From positions 268,043-332,042 of the forward strand of contig NZ_BCRP01000001.1 in assembly GCF_001552655.1 (NCBI RefSeq): a stretch of 64,000 bases of DNA, given 5' to 3'. The first letter of the stretch is position 1; every line of letters begins with the position of its first letter. A program made the translations under genes and the position numbers. Shown here one piece after another: positions 37,927 through 46,317 of the stretch. A model generated the notes under the pieces. That model saw only the letters and a list, made by a program, of their open reading frames with translations, was not told the DNA's origin and did not search any database. This DNA comes from Alicyclobacillus kakegawensis NBRC 103104 (lineage in GTDB: Bacteria > Bacillota > Bacilli > Alicyclobacillales > Alicyclobacillaceae).

Positions 37927-39027
37927 TCAAACGTTGAAGCGAAAGTGCATCACGTCTCCGTCCTGCACCACATAATCCTTGCCTTCCAAGCGAAGCTTGC
38001 CTGCGTCGCGCGCCGCCGCGAAGGAGCCAGCCTGCACCAAGTCCGCGTAGGCGACGACTTCCGCGCGAATGAACCCTTTTTCAAAGTCGGAGTGAATCAC
38101 ACCGGCTGCCTGCGGCGCCCGCGTGCCCTGTCGGATGGTCCAAGCGCGCACCTCCGGCTCCCCAGCCGTAAAATATGTGATCAACCCCAACAGGTGATAG
38201 GACGCGCGGATGAGCCGGTCCAAGCCCGCTTCCGCAAGCCCCAGGTCGGCCAAGAAGGCGCGTCGGTCCTCCCCCTCCAACTCGGCAACCTCGGCCTCCA
38301 ACTGCGCACAAACGGGGACCACTTCGGCTCCTTCCGCCTCCGCCCGCTCCCGCACTGTCCGTACGTGGGGATGGGTCTCGGCTTCGGTCAACTCGTCCTC
38401 GCCCAGATTGGCCACGTACAGGACCGGCTTTGCGGTCAGGAGGTGCAAGTCGCGCAACAGCGGCGCCTCTTCTTCGGACAAGGGGCAAGTCCGGGCCGGC
38501 TGACCGGCCTCCAGGTGCTGCCCCAGCCGCTCCAGGGCCGCCGCCTCCAGCACATACCGCTTGTCGCCGCTCTTTTGGTTCTTGCGCGCCCGCTCCAGGC
38601 GCCGGGTGACCGTCTCCAGGTCAGCAAGAATCAGTTCCAGGTTAATGACATCCATGTCCCGAGCCGGGTCCACTTTGCCGCTGACGTGCGTGATGTCCCC
38701 ATTTTCGAAACAGCGCACCACGTGAACAATCGCGTCCACCTCGCGGATGTGGCCAAGGAACTTGTTTCCCAGGCCTTCCCCGCGGCTGGCCCCGGCCACA
38801 AGGCCCGCGATGTCCACAAACTCGAACGTCGTGGGCACAATCCGGCGTGGATGCACCACGTCCGCCAGCCCCTGCAGCCGGGAATCCGGCACCTCGACTA
38901 CGCCGACGTTCGGATCGATGGTGCAAAACGGATAGTTGGCCGCATCCGCGCCCGCATTGGTAATCGCGTTGAACAGCGTCGATTTGCCGACGTTCGGCAG
39001 ACCGACAATCCCTGCGCGAAGTGGCAT
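37927..39027 (-). CDS. ychF: Redox-regulated ATPase YchF (Obg family)
   Basis: 366 residues. G1 GLPNVGKSTLFNAIT near the N-terminus, G3 FVDIAGLVAGASRGEGLGN, an ATP-preferring NxxE-type motif (YVANLGEDEL) and the C-terminal TGS domain with YFTAGEPEVRAWTI. ATG at 39027 with AGAGGTG upstream. It binds ribosomes and responds to stress. It has its own promoter. Confidence 0.94.
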   Translation of the reverse strand: MPLRAGIVGLPNVGKSTLFNAITNAGADAANYPFCTIDPNVGVVEVPDSRLQGLADVVHPRRIVPTTFEFVDIAGLVAGASRGEGLGNKFLGHIREVDAIVHVVRCFENGDITHVSGKVDPARDMDVINLELILADLETVTRRLERARKNQKSGDKRYVLEAAALERLGQHLEAGQPARTCPLSEEEAPLLRDLHLLTAKPVLYVANLGEDELTEAETHPHVRTVRERAEAEGAEVVPVCAQLEAEVAELEGEDRRAFLADLGLAEAGLDRLIRASYHLLGLITYFTAGEPEVRAWTIRQGTRAPQAAGVIHSDFEKGFIRAEVVAYADLVQAGSFAAARDAGKLRLEGKDYVVQDGDVMHFRFNV

Positions 39028-39060
39028 TTCCACACCTCTTTCCATCAGTCCGCTTGGCTC

Positions 39061-39089
39061 ATTATAGGAAATGTAGCCATGGGACACAA
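39061..39089 (-). promoter_or_regulatory. Promoter of ychF
   Basis: On the minus strand TTGTGT (39089-39084) and a perfect TATAAT (39066-39061) are 17 bases apart, about 25 bases upstream of the predicted transcript leader. The same -35 hexamer is used by rpsF. Confidence 0.65.
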
Positions 39090-39257
39090 TAACGCCGGGT
39101 ACAAATCCAGTTGCTATGGTGCGAACGTGCAAGCGGATCGGAGATGGACGGATTCAGTCCCATGAGACCGCGTGTCACACCTGTTGATGCCGATAGCCAG
39201 TGGCGTCGATTTTGGCTATGATGGAGACTAGACGTTCGTGCATGAGGAGGTGTCGGT

Positions 39258-39368
39258 ATGTTGAAGCGGCTTATGCGCAGATTGAAAGGCCGCCGATTGG
39301 TTGTGCGTGGGTTGGCCGCAGAAATGCGTCAGCCGGCCTCAAAGCGCGAATTCACGACTTGCGCCTGA
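39258..39368 (+). CDS. Possible small basic peptide, 36 residues
   Basis: ATG at 39258 is preceded by GGAGGTG with 7-base spacing. The peptide begins MLKRLMRRLKGRRLVVRGLA, strongly cationic and amphipathic, and ends FTTCA. A good hairpin terminator lies 70 bases downstream, and TATGAT about 40 bases upstream could be a -10. It lies in a 435-bp gap between ychF and DUF951, against the direction of its neighbours. No homologue recognised. The rest of the gap holds the ychF promoter and nothing else I can identify. Confidence 0.4.
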   Translation: MLKRLMRRLKGRRLVVRGLAAEMRQPASKREFTTCA

Positions 39369-39438
39369 ACCTGCGGGCGAGGCGCGAAGCGCCCCAGGGC
39401 GGGGGCGCAGCTCTGTCATTACCGGTCTCATGTTATGT

Positions 39439-39464
39439 GGAGCCCGCGAGCAGGGGCTCCTTTC
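39439..39464 (+). terminator. Hairpin terminator between the small ORF and DUF951
   Basis: GGAGCCC (39439-39445) pairs with GGGCTCC (39454-39460), followed by TTTCATT. The DUF951 gene of the opposite strand ends at 39463, so it may serve both directions. Confidence 0.55.
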
Positions 39465-39666
39465 ATTCTGCCTGCTCGCCTTTGGTCGCCAGCACGCGGC
39501 GGAAGACCCGGTCAAACCGCGCCCTGGGAATCAACACGCTGTGACCGCACTTCTCACACTTGACGCGAATGTCCATTCCCATGCGGATGATGCGCCAGCG
39601 GTTCTCGCCGCAGGCGTGCGGCTTTTTCAGTTGTACGACGTCCTCCAGCCCGTACTCGGCGCTCAT
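39463..39666 (-). CDS. DUF951 zinc-ribbon-like protein
   Basis: 67 residues. DVVQLKKPHACGENRWRIIR and VKCEKCGHSVLIPRARF are the DUF951 signature; Cys in HACG and CEKCG suggest metal binding. Resembles a small nucleic-acid-binding zinc ribbon. ATG at 39666, one base after the mscS stop, with GGAAGG inside mscS. Confidence 0.85.
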   Translation of the reverse strand: MSAEYGLEDVVQLKKPHACGENRWRIIRMGMDIRVKCEKCGHSVLIPRARFDRVFRRVLATKGEQAE

Positions 39667-39667
39667 C

Positions 39668-40603
39668 TCATCCTTCCCTCCCCAGCACACCCTCACGCTG
39701 CTCGCTGCCTTGCAGCGTGACCACGGATCTCTGAGCAGGCATGTCAATCCCTGCCTCGGCAAGGGCCTGCGCCGCCCTCTGCAGAGCCAGTCTCTGCACG
39801 CCAAAATGGGTGTACGGCGCACATTCGGCGGTGGCGCGAATGAGGATCTGTTGCGCGTCGAGGCTCTGCACCCCAGCAACCGCCACTGGGCCCACCACAT
39901 CCTGACTCTCATCCTCCACCCGCCGCATCACATCCTCCAACACGGCCAGCGCGCGTTCGAGGTCCGACATGCGGGAAATACCAATGTCCACAACAGCGAT
40001 GCTGTTATGACGCGAGTGGTTCGTCACCTGCTGGATGAGTCCGTTCGGGACGATTTCCAATTCCCCCGTCCACACCCGAATATGAGTCAGCCGCAGCCCC
40101 ATCTGGACCACCTCGCCGGTGATGCCATTGATGGTCACATAATCCCCCACCGCGTATTGATCTTCAAACAGGATGAAAAAGCCCGTCAGGATGTCCTTGA
40201 TCAGGCTCTGCGCGCCAAAACCAACGGCCAGACCCGCAATCCCGGCCCCAGCCAAAAGGGCTCCGACGTGAAAGTTGAAAGTCTCGAGGGCGCACAATAT
40301 CCAGACGAAATACAGGGTGTAGCGGAGAACGTTCTGCATCAACGAGTGCATCGTGCTCTTCCGACGCTCGTCCATCCGCACCGCACGAGAATCGAGCACC
40401 CGATTCAGCACCCGCGAGAGGATGCGATTGGCCAGTTTCATTACGAAAAACAGGATGACAACTTCGACAATGTGGGTGACAATGTTCAGAGGCGGCTTGA
40501 AGAATTCCCCACCATGCTGCTGAAGATACGTATTGACTCGGGTTGCCAAGGCCGAGGACGCGCCTGCCACCAGTTCAACCTCCACATGCGGTTGTTCTCG
40601 CAC
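39668..40603 (-). CDS. mscS: Small-conductance mechanosensitive channel (MscS family)
   Basis: 311 residues. Two to three transmembrane segments; the pore helix GALLAGAGIAGLAVGFGAQS is followed by the beta domain LIKDILTGFFILFEDQYAVGD. GTG start at 40603. It releases solutes on osmotic downshift. Between the CvpA-like gene and DUF951, all on the minus strand with short gaps, consistent with one transcript; YkuT-like in B. subtilis terms. Confidence 0.9.
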   Translation of the reverse strand: MREQPHVEVELVAGASSALATRVNTYLQQHGGEFFKPPLNIVTHIVEVVILFFVMKLANRILSRVLNRVLDSRAVRMDERRKSTMHSLMQNVLRYTLYFVWILCALETFNFHVGALLAGAGIAGLAVGFGAQSLIKDILTGFFILFEDQYAVGDYVTINGITGEVVQMGLRLTHIRVWTGELEIVPNGLIQQVTNHSRHNSIAVVDIGISRMSDLERALAVLEDVMRRVEDESQDVVGPVAVAGVQSLDAQQILIRATAECAPYTHFGVQRLALQRAAQALAEAGIDMPAQRSVVTLQGSEQREGVLGREG

Positions 40604-40647
40604 CGACAGATTCCCTGTCTACTATAGCACATCCGAGTGCGGCACGT

Positions 40648-41238
40648 TCAGCCGCGGCGCAGGGCCTCGCAGACAGCAGCCGCCGCGTGCACTCCGAGCG
40701 ACCCGGAGGCATGCGCGGCGAGGAACGAAAAGGGCCGCAGGAAGCTCAAGTCAGCCATTGTCACAGCGCTCAGAAACGCGCAGTACATGCCGCATCCGGC
40801 GCCTACCAACAAGGTCGCCAGCGACCAGCCATGGAACCGTCCTTTCGCATCTGGTGCACGCCGGTACACGTCCAGCAGATACGACATGATGACAAACATC
40901 AGAAACACAGCCAGCGTGATGGCTGTCGAGAACAGCCCACGCAACAGCGAGACCGCCAGCCACTGCCCTGGGGGATTGTAAACGGTCACCGCACGAGTCG
41001 GCAGAAACGCGGACAACACAGCCACGGAGTTGGGTGGCGCCGCCACCTGCTGAACCATCCAGGCGAAAACACGACTGTCGGGCGGCACCAGAACCCCAGC
41101 CAACCAGTCGTCGGTTTGTGCCGCCACATATCCGGCCACCACCATCCCGCCGGCACACAGGAACGCCCGCGTGCGCCCGCGGCAGCCGAAAAAGACACTA
41201 CACCACGCAATTTCCAGGAACAAGACGAGATCCACCAC
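40648..41238 (-). CDS. Multi-pass membrane protein, CvpA-like
   Basis: 196 residues, four to five hydrophobic segments. DLVLFLEIAWCSVFFGCRGR at the N-terminus and the central pattern resemble the CvpA (colicin V production) family, but similarity is weak. GTG at 41238 with AGGA 5 bases upstream; the longer in-frame start was not used. Position next to yyaC and spo0J corresponds to poorly characterised membrane genes in other Bacilli. Function unknown. Confidence 0.5.
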   Translation of the reverse strand: MVDLVLFLEIAWCSVFFGCRGRTRAFLCAGGMVVAGYVAAQTDDWLAGVLVPPDSRVFAWMVQQVAAPPNSVAVLSAFLPTRAVTVYNPPGQWLAVSLLRGLFSTAITLAVFLMFVIMSYLLDVYRRAPDAKGRFHGWSLATLLVGAGCGMYCAFLSAVTMADLSFLRPFSFLAAHASGSLGVHAAAAVCEALRRG

Positions 41239-41387
41239 GTGTGTCCTGCATCCCCTTCGTCGCCGATTGTCGAGCAGCCTGAATGAGATCCCTCGCCAGG
41301 CTATGCCCGTGGGGTCCATGCCCTGCTAGGTATAGTTGAGATTACGTCGACGTATACTGGGATTATTCCAGCCGAGGGGGATTTGAT

Positions 41388-42023
41388 GTGGACCACAACT
41401 CGAATCCCGATCCTGGTTTTGGCCAGTTGTTTCGGGTGGCGTACGACGATGAGCAAGCGGCAGAGCGACTCTGCTGCGTGTTGGACAAGGTGTTCGCCAC
41501 AGCAGAGGATCGCCCCATTGTCCTCGTCTGCGTGGGTACAGACCGATCCACAGGGGATGCGTTCGGGCCGATTGTGGGATCGCGGTTGCAGGCGTCCGTC
41601 GACATGCCGAATGTGACCATCTACGGCACGCTGGATGAGCCGGTCCACGCCGTCAATCTAAGCGACGTGTTGAACCGAATTCACTGCCACCATCAGGACG
41701 ATCCGTTGATCATCGCCATCGACGCCTGCCTGGGCAAGTTCGAGCATGTAGGCCACATCATCCTGGAGCGCGGTCCGCTCCGACCAGGCGCAGGCGTCAA
41801 AAAGACGCTGCCCGAATTTGGTGCCTACACCCTCACAGGTGTGGTCAATGTCTCCGGTTTTATGGAGTATTTTGTTTTGCAGAACACGCGGCTGGGGATT
41901 GTCATGCGGATGTGCGACGTGGTCGTTGAAGCTGTGCGGAGAAGTCTCGCTCGCTTGGCGTCAAGACGCCAGATCACCGTCTGGATGCGACGCACGTACA
42001 GCGAGACGAACATGGTGCCATGA
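41388..42023 (+). CDS. yyaC: YyaC, sporulation-associated GPR-like protein
   Basis: 211 residues. PIVLVCVGTDRSTGDAFGPI, IYGTLDEPVHAVN and IAIDACLGKFEHVGHI are the YyaC signature, a germination-protease fold without the autoprocessing region. GTG at 41388 with GAGGGGG about 8 bases upstream. Expressed in sporulation in B. subtilis. Supports an endospore-forming host. On the opposite strand to its neighbours. Confidence 0.9.
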   Translation: MDHNSNPDPGFGQLFRVAYDDEQAAERLCCVLDKVFATAEDRPIVLVCVGTDRSTGDAFGPIVGSRLQASVDMPNVTIYGTLDEPVHAVNLSDVLNRIHCHHQDDPLIIAIDACLGKFEHVGHIILERGPLRPGAGVKKTLPEFGAYTLTGVVNVSGFMEYFVLQNTRLGIVMRMCDVVVEAVRRSLARLASRRQITVWMRRTYSETNMVP

Positions 42024-42031
42024 ATTCAAGC

Positions 42032-42068
42032 GCCCGCCGGCTGTCCTGCGGCGGGCTCCACGCTTTTT
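42032..42068 (+). terminator. Terminator after yyaC
   Basis: GCCCGCCG (42032-42039) pairs with CGGCGGGC (42049-42056). T5 at 42064-42068 lies a few bases beyond, with AGCG/CGCT extending the stem. Convergent with the end of the DUF4446 gene. Confidence 0.6.
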
Positions 42069-42567
42069 ACCGATGCACGCTCAACTCGCGGCCTTCTATG
42101 GCCATCTGCTCCTCCTCGGTGAGCGGATACGAGGAAGTCCCCGCCTGCACCGGCTTGGCGTAAACCCGGGATTCGTCGCGTCCATAGATGGACGACAACA
42201 CGACCCCGTTGCGGTCATCGTCAAGCAAGGCCAGCGAAAAGCTCAAATCACTGCCTACATCCGCAAAGGCGTTGAAACGAACCAGCCGCGCGGTCGACAG
42301 TTTGCCGGCCAAAGCCTGGCGCAGAGCCCGGTTTTCCTCCGACAGGCGGTCCACCTCCTGCCGCATGCGTTTCACCGCCTCGAGAGTCTGTTCATAGACT
42401 GCATCCAAGTCGGCACTAGAGTGAATCGACTTCCACTTTTGAAACCTTCGCCGCAGACCAGACAGGCGGGCCAGCGCGACGATGGAGACAGTGATGGCCG
42501 CAATCGCCAGCACGCCGACCGCACCTGCATAGAGCTCGGCTTCCGTCAATGTAAGCCCGTTCAACAA
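42067..42567 (-). CDS. DUF4446 membrane-anchored protein
   Basis: 166 residues: one N-terminal transmembrane segment, a coiled coil (about 60-100) with RMRQEVDRLSEENRALRQAL, and the conserved end VRFNAFADVGSDLSFSLALL then SSIYGRDESRVYAKP, characteristic of DUF4446, often found beside parB. TTG at 42567 was chosen because GGAGAGAGGAG precedes it; codons further upstream overlap the likely -10 (TATACT). Function unknown. Confidence 0.75.
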   Translation of the reverse strand: MLNGLTLTEAELYAGAVGVLAIAAITVSIVALARLSGLRRRFQKWKSIHSSADLDAVYEQTLEAVKRMRQEVDRLSEENRALRQALAGKLSTARLVRFNAFADVGSDLSFSLALLDDDRNGVVLSSIYGRDESRVYAKPVQAGTSSYPLTEEEQMAIEGRELSVHR

Positions 42568-42720
42568 ACCCGTTTTCTCCTCTCTCCCACCGGATGAGTC
42601 CACAGTATACAATGTTCGATTCGAAAGTCGCTAGAAAACCTATGCGGTCAGATGAAAACGAGACGGGGAACGAAGATCAATGACCGTCGCCGCGCCCGCG
42701 TGGGCCGCCACCGTCTCGCT

Positions 42721-43584
42721 TCAGGATTCACCTTCCGCTCCGACCAAGCTGAGGATTCGTTCGAGGTCCTCGTCCGAAAAATAGTCGATCTCGATTTTCC
42801 CCCGCTTCTTGCCCGGTCGTATGCGCACAGAGGTGCCCAGCCGAACGCGGAACTGTTCTTCGTACCGCTTATAATGGCTTGGCAGCGGCTTTTTATTTCT
42901 TGTTTCACGTGAAACAGTGGGACGGTACACGAGCGTTTCCAAAGTCCGCACGCTCAAATCTTCCGCCACCACCCGGCGGGCCAGTTCCACCTGCCGCTTC
43001 TCATCGGGTACAGCTAACAATGCCCGGGCGTGTCCCATCGACAATGTTCCACGTGAAACCAACTCCCGCACCTCCTCGGGAAGCTGCAACAAGCGCAGCA
43101 TGTTGGCGACGTGAGAACGGCTCTGGCCAACCCGCTTGGCCAATTGTTCCTGCGTCAAATGACATTTCTCAATCAGGTTGGCGTACGCCTCCGAAATCTC
43201 AATCGCGTTCAGGTCCTCCCGCTGCAAATTCTCAATGACCGCTATCTCCATCAGCTGCACATCGGTAAACTCGCGCACCACCGCGGGCACGTCCGTCAGC
43301 CCTGCCATCTGAGCGGCCCGGAACCGCCGTTCCCCAGCCACAATGTCGTAACCGCGGATGCGGCTGCGGCGAACGATCAACGGCTGAATGATCCCGTGCT
43401 CGCGAATGGACTGGGCCAACTCGCCCAACTTATCCTCGTCGAACACCCTGCGCGGCTGGTACGGGTTCGGCCTCAGGTCCCGGATCGCGACCGTTGACAC
43501 CTGGTCCTGTTCCGAGATGTTCAGCTCTGGGAGCAGCGCCCCCAACCCCTTCCCCAAACCCTTCTGCTGCTTAGTCAATGCCAA
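42721..43584 (-). CDS. parB: Chromosome partitioning protein ParB (Spo0J)
   Basis: 287 residues. GLGKGLGALLP at the N-terminus, the CTPase/arginine patch GERRFRAAQMAGLTDVP, HTH with LTQEQLAKRVGQSRSHVANM and a C-terminal dimerisation domain. TTG start overlapping the soj stop by 14 bases, with AGGGAAGTGA upstream. Loads at parS, spreads as a CTP-dependent clamp and recruits SMC. Two parS sites lie within its own gene. Confidence 0.95.
   Translation of the reverse strand: MALTKQQKGLGKGLGALLPELNISEQDQVSTVAIRDLRPNPYQPRRVFDEDKLGELAQSIREHGIIQPLIVRRSRIRGYDIVAGERRFRAAQMAGLTDVPAVVREFTDVQLMEIAVIENLQREDLNAIEISEAYANLIEKCHLTQEQLAKRVGQSRSHVANMLRLLQLPEEVRELVSRGTLSMGHARALLAVPDEKRQVELARRVVAEDLSVRTLETLVYRPTVSRETRNKKPLPSHYKRYEEQFRVRLGTSVRIRPGKKRGKIEIDYFSDEDLERILSLVGAEGES
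42901..42916. promoter_or_regulatory. parS: parS site 1
   Basis: TGTTTCACGTGAAACA is a perfect 16-bp palindrome equal to the consensus ParB-binding site, inside the 3' half of parB. Confidence 0.93.
43045..43060. promoter_or_regulatory. parS: parS site 2
   Basis: TGTTCCACGTGAAACC matches the parS consensus except for the last base; 144 bp from site 1, also within parB. Confidence 0.85.
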
Positions 43585-44338
43585 TCACTTCCCTTGCCAG
43601 GTCCATGTACGTCTCCGCGCCACGGGATTTGGCGTCGTAATGAATGATAGGCCGGCCGTGGCTCGGAGCCTCGCTCAGACGGACGTTGCGCGGGATGACT
43701 GTATGATAAACCTTGTCGCGAAAGTATTTTTTGACGTCTTCAATCACCTGGATCCCCAGATTGGTACGTGCATCAAGCATGGTGAGCAACACCCCTTCCA
43801 CTTCCAGTGACGTGTTCAGGTGTTTCTGCACGAGCCGGATGGTGTTCAACAGCTGACTCAGCCCCTCCAGCGCGTAATACTCGCACTGGATGGGAATGAG
43901 CACTGAATCCGCTGCCGTCAGCGCATTGACGGTCAACAGTCCCAGCGAAGGCGGACAATCAATGATGATGTAATCGTACTCCTTGCGCAGCGGCTGCACC
44001 GCCCTCCGCAGCCGCACCTCCCGGGATATGGTGGGCACCAATTCGATTTCGGCGCCCGCCAACTGAATGGTGGCCGGCAGCACGGACAGATTCGGCACGT
44101 CGCTGCGCAGGATGGCCCGCTCCACAGGCACATCGTTGATAATGACATCATACACACAATAATGAACGTCCGCTTTATTCACACCGATGCCGGAGGTCGA
44201 GTTGCCCTGTGGGTCAATGTCGACCAACAACACCCGCTTCCCCAAATCAGCCATGCAAGCCGTTAGATTCACCGCGGTCGTCGTTTTACCGACGCCGCCT
44301 TTTTGATTCGCAACTGCAATGATCCGCCCGCTGGCCAC
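43571..44338 (-). CDS. soj: Chromosome partitioning ATPase ParA (Soj)
   Basis: 255 residues. Deviant Walker A KGGVGKTTTAVNL near residue 13, Walker A' VDIDPQGNSTSG and Walker B IIIDCPPSLGLLT. GTG start with GAGGAGGG upstream. Forms DNA-bound ATP dimers regulated by Spo0J, and also modulates DnaA in B. subtilis. First gene of the soj-spo0J pair. Confidence 0.96.
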   Translation of the reverse strand: MASGRIIAVANQKGGVGKTTTAVNLTACMADLGKRVLLVDIDPQGNSTSGIGVNKADVHYCVYDVIINDVPVERAILRSDVPNLSVLPATIQLAGAEIELVPTISREVRLRRAVQPLRKEYDYIIIDCPPSLGLLTVNALTAADSVLIPIQCEYYALEGLSQLLNTIRLVQKHLNTSLEVEGVLLTMLDARTNLGIQVIEDVKKYFRDKVYHTVIPRNVRLSEAPSHGRPIIHYDAKSRGAETYMDLAREVIGID

Positions 44339-44520
44339 AAAGCGCCCTCCTCATTCGCGATTCCCGACGACATCGCTGCTACCATTCATTCTACTTCAAA
44401 TCCAACCTGCTTGATCGCCGAATCTCACAATCTCTGGCTTCACCTATATTATTTCTAGGTGCATCTCCAACAGAAACATGGGGGACACCACCCCGCCCGC
44501 GCCAGCTCCGGAAGAAACAC

Positions 44521-44553
44521 AAAAAAAAAAGCAGGCTGGTCACCCTTGCCCGC
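44521..44553 (-). terminator. Terminator after noc
   Basis: On the minus strand GCGGGC (44553-44548) pairs with GCCTGC (44536-44531), one G-U, followed by a run of ten T. It separates noc from soj. Confidence 0.7.
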
Positions 44554-44594
44554 ACGCATCCTGGCATCCTTGTGCATCCACCCAGCCACGGCGC

Positions 44595-45452
44595 CTATCC
44601 GTCGGACGAGGACGGCCTGTTTGCCGGTGTTCCCTTCGGCACCTTGATGATGAACTGATAGAAGTCCGTGTCGTCCTGCTCCTCGCACACCACCGACAGC
44701 CCCGACTTCTCTATCATGCTCAGGGACTGGCGAATGGTGTTGACCGCCAATCGCACATCCTTGGACAGACCGCGCCGACGCGGGCGCCGCACCGGAGCGT
44801 GCTCAAGACGGGCAAGCGTCTGCCGCACCCGTTCCTCCATCTGTTTGACATTCCAACCCCGTTCTACGCACTCCTCAAACAGCTTTACCTGCCACTCCTC
44901 CGAAGGCAGGGCCAACAGCGCCCGCGCGTGCCGCTCGGTGATCTGGCGACGCCGCAGCGCCTCTTGCACCACCTCCGGCAGGTGAAGCAGACGCAGCTTG
45001 TTGGCGATGGTGGACTGGCCCTTGCCCAGCCGTTGCGCCAAGCTCTCTTGCGTCAATCCATGCAGTTCAAGCAGCTGTTGATAGGCGACGGCTTCCTCAA
45101 TCGGAGTCAACCCTTCCCGCTGCAGGTTCTCAATCAACGCTGCCGAAGCGGTCTGGGCGTCATTCATCTCCTTGACAATGGCCGGGACAGTCGTCCAACC
45201 CAGCATCCGCGCGGCCCGCAGCCGCCGTTCGCCGGCGATCAGCTCGTAACGGCCGTTGTGCCGCCGCACCACCAGCGGCTGAATCAACCCATGGGTCTGG
45301 ATGGTGCGGGCCAGCTCGGAGATACTCTCTTCATCAAACACGGTGCGCGGTTGGAACGGATTGGAGACTATCTCATCGACACCTATCTGCACCACCGCAG
45401 TGCTGGTTGATTCATCCTTTGTGCCTAACCATCTTCCCCATGTTTCCCTCAT
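44595..45452 (-). CDS. noc: Nucleoid occlusion factor Noc
   Basis: 285 residues, ParB paralogue: VSNPFQPRTVFDEESISELA, LIAGERRLRAARMLGWTTVP and HTH LTQESLAQRLGKGQSTIANK. It differs from spo0J next door in the HTH region and lies next to rsmG, the normal place for noc. ATG at 45452 with GAGGGG 7 bases upstream; the N-terminal RETWGRWLG could be its membrane-binding helix. Blocks FtsZ assembly over the nucleoid. Confidence 0.9.
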   Translation of the reverse strand: MRETWGRWLGTKDESTSTAVVQIGVDEIVSNPFQPRTVFDEESISELARTIQTHGLIQPLVVRRHNGRYELIAGERRLRAARMLGWTTVPAIVKEMNDAQTASAALIENLQREGLTPIEEAVAYQQLLELHGLTQESLAQRLGKGQSTIANKLRLLHLPEVVQEALRRRQITERHARALLALPSEEWQVKLFEECVERGWNVKQMEERVRQTLARLEHAPVRRPRRRGLSKDVRLAVNTIRQSLSMIEKSGLSVVCEEQDDTDFYQFIIKVPKGTPANRPSSSDG

Positions 45453-45606
45453 GCGCAACCCCTCTATCCGTCACGGCGGCTCCCCGCCGCACCTGCAGAA
45501 GTCGCCCCACACCAGTGTCTCTACCACCATTTCCACGGCCGCAGCCAAATTCCTGCCCCTCGACAAAGGTTGCCGGCAAGCGCCAGCATCCGACACTCCA
45601 TACCCC

Positions 45607-46317
45607 TCAGAGCGGCCGCCGTTGGGGTGTTCCCGCCTTGCGCGGATAGGAGGGCGCCACCTGGCCCAACACGCGCACCAGCACCAGCGCCCGTTCCCCT
45701 GCCCCTTCCGGCAGCTCGGCGCGCACCACGCGCTCCACCTTCGCCGCGAGTTTTCCCGCCGCTCGCCGCCCATCGGCCAGCTCCTCGTCCACCTGCGGCC
45801 CTTTGTACGCCACCACCAGGCCACCTCGGCGGGCCAAGGGGACCGTCAGCTCCAGCAACACGTTCAACCGAGCCACCGCTCGCGACACCACCACGTCAAA
45901 GCGCTGACGCCACGCACGCGCGCGCGCCAGGTCTTCAACCCGCCCGTGCACCACCTCGACGTTGGACAACCCCAGCTCGTCCACCACCACCTGCAGGAAT
46001 TTCGTCCGCTTCTGCAGCGCGTCCATCAGAACCACCCTCGCCTGCGGCCGGCAAATTGCCAGCGGCAGCCCCGGAAAACCCGCCCCGGTGCCCACGTCGG
46101 CGATGTTCCCCGCGCCCATGAGCGCCTCCGAAAACTCCGGCACACCCAAAACGGCGAGACTGTCCCAGAAGTGCTTGACGTATACCTCCGCCTCTTCCGT
46201 CACCGCCGTCAGGTTCATCCTTTCGTTCCACTCGGCCAGCAGCTCAAAATAGCGGGCAAACGCCGCTCGCTGCGCCTGTGACCACTGCGCCTCCAAGCGC
46301 ATCCGCGCGTCAGTCAT
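45607..46317 (-). CDS. rsmG: 16S rRNA (guanine-527-N7)-methyltransferase RsmG
   Basis: 236 residues. [20 protein letters not shown] and the SAM motif [17 protein letters not shown] are diagnostic; [15 protein letters not shown] follows. ATG overlaps the mnmG stop by 8 bases. Methylates G527 of 16S rRNA. Confidence 0.95.
   Translation of the reverse strand: MTDARMRLEAQWSQAQRAAFARYFELLAEWNERMNLTAVTEEAEVYVKHFWDSLAVLGVPEFSEALMGAGNIADVGTGAGFPGLPLAICRPQARVVLMDALQKRTKFLQVVVDELGLSNVEVVHGRVEDLARARAWRQRFDVVVSRAVARLNVLLELTVPLARRGGLVVAYKGPQVDEELADGRRAAGKLAAKVERVVRAELPEGAGERALVLVRVLGQVAPSYPRKAGTPQRRPL

Noticed and set aside
42721..45452. noc as a duplicated parB
   Set aside because: The two are paralogues with different HTH sequences, and the position next to rsmG is the standard place for noc, so it is not a recent duplication.
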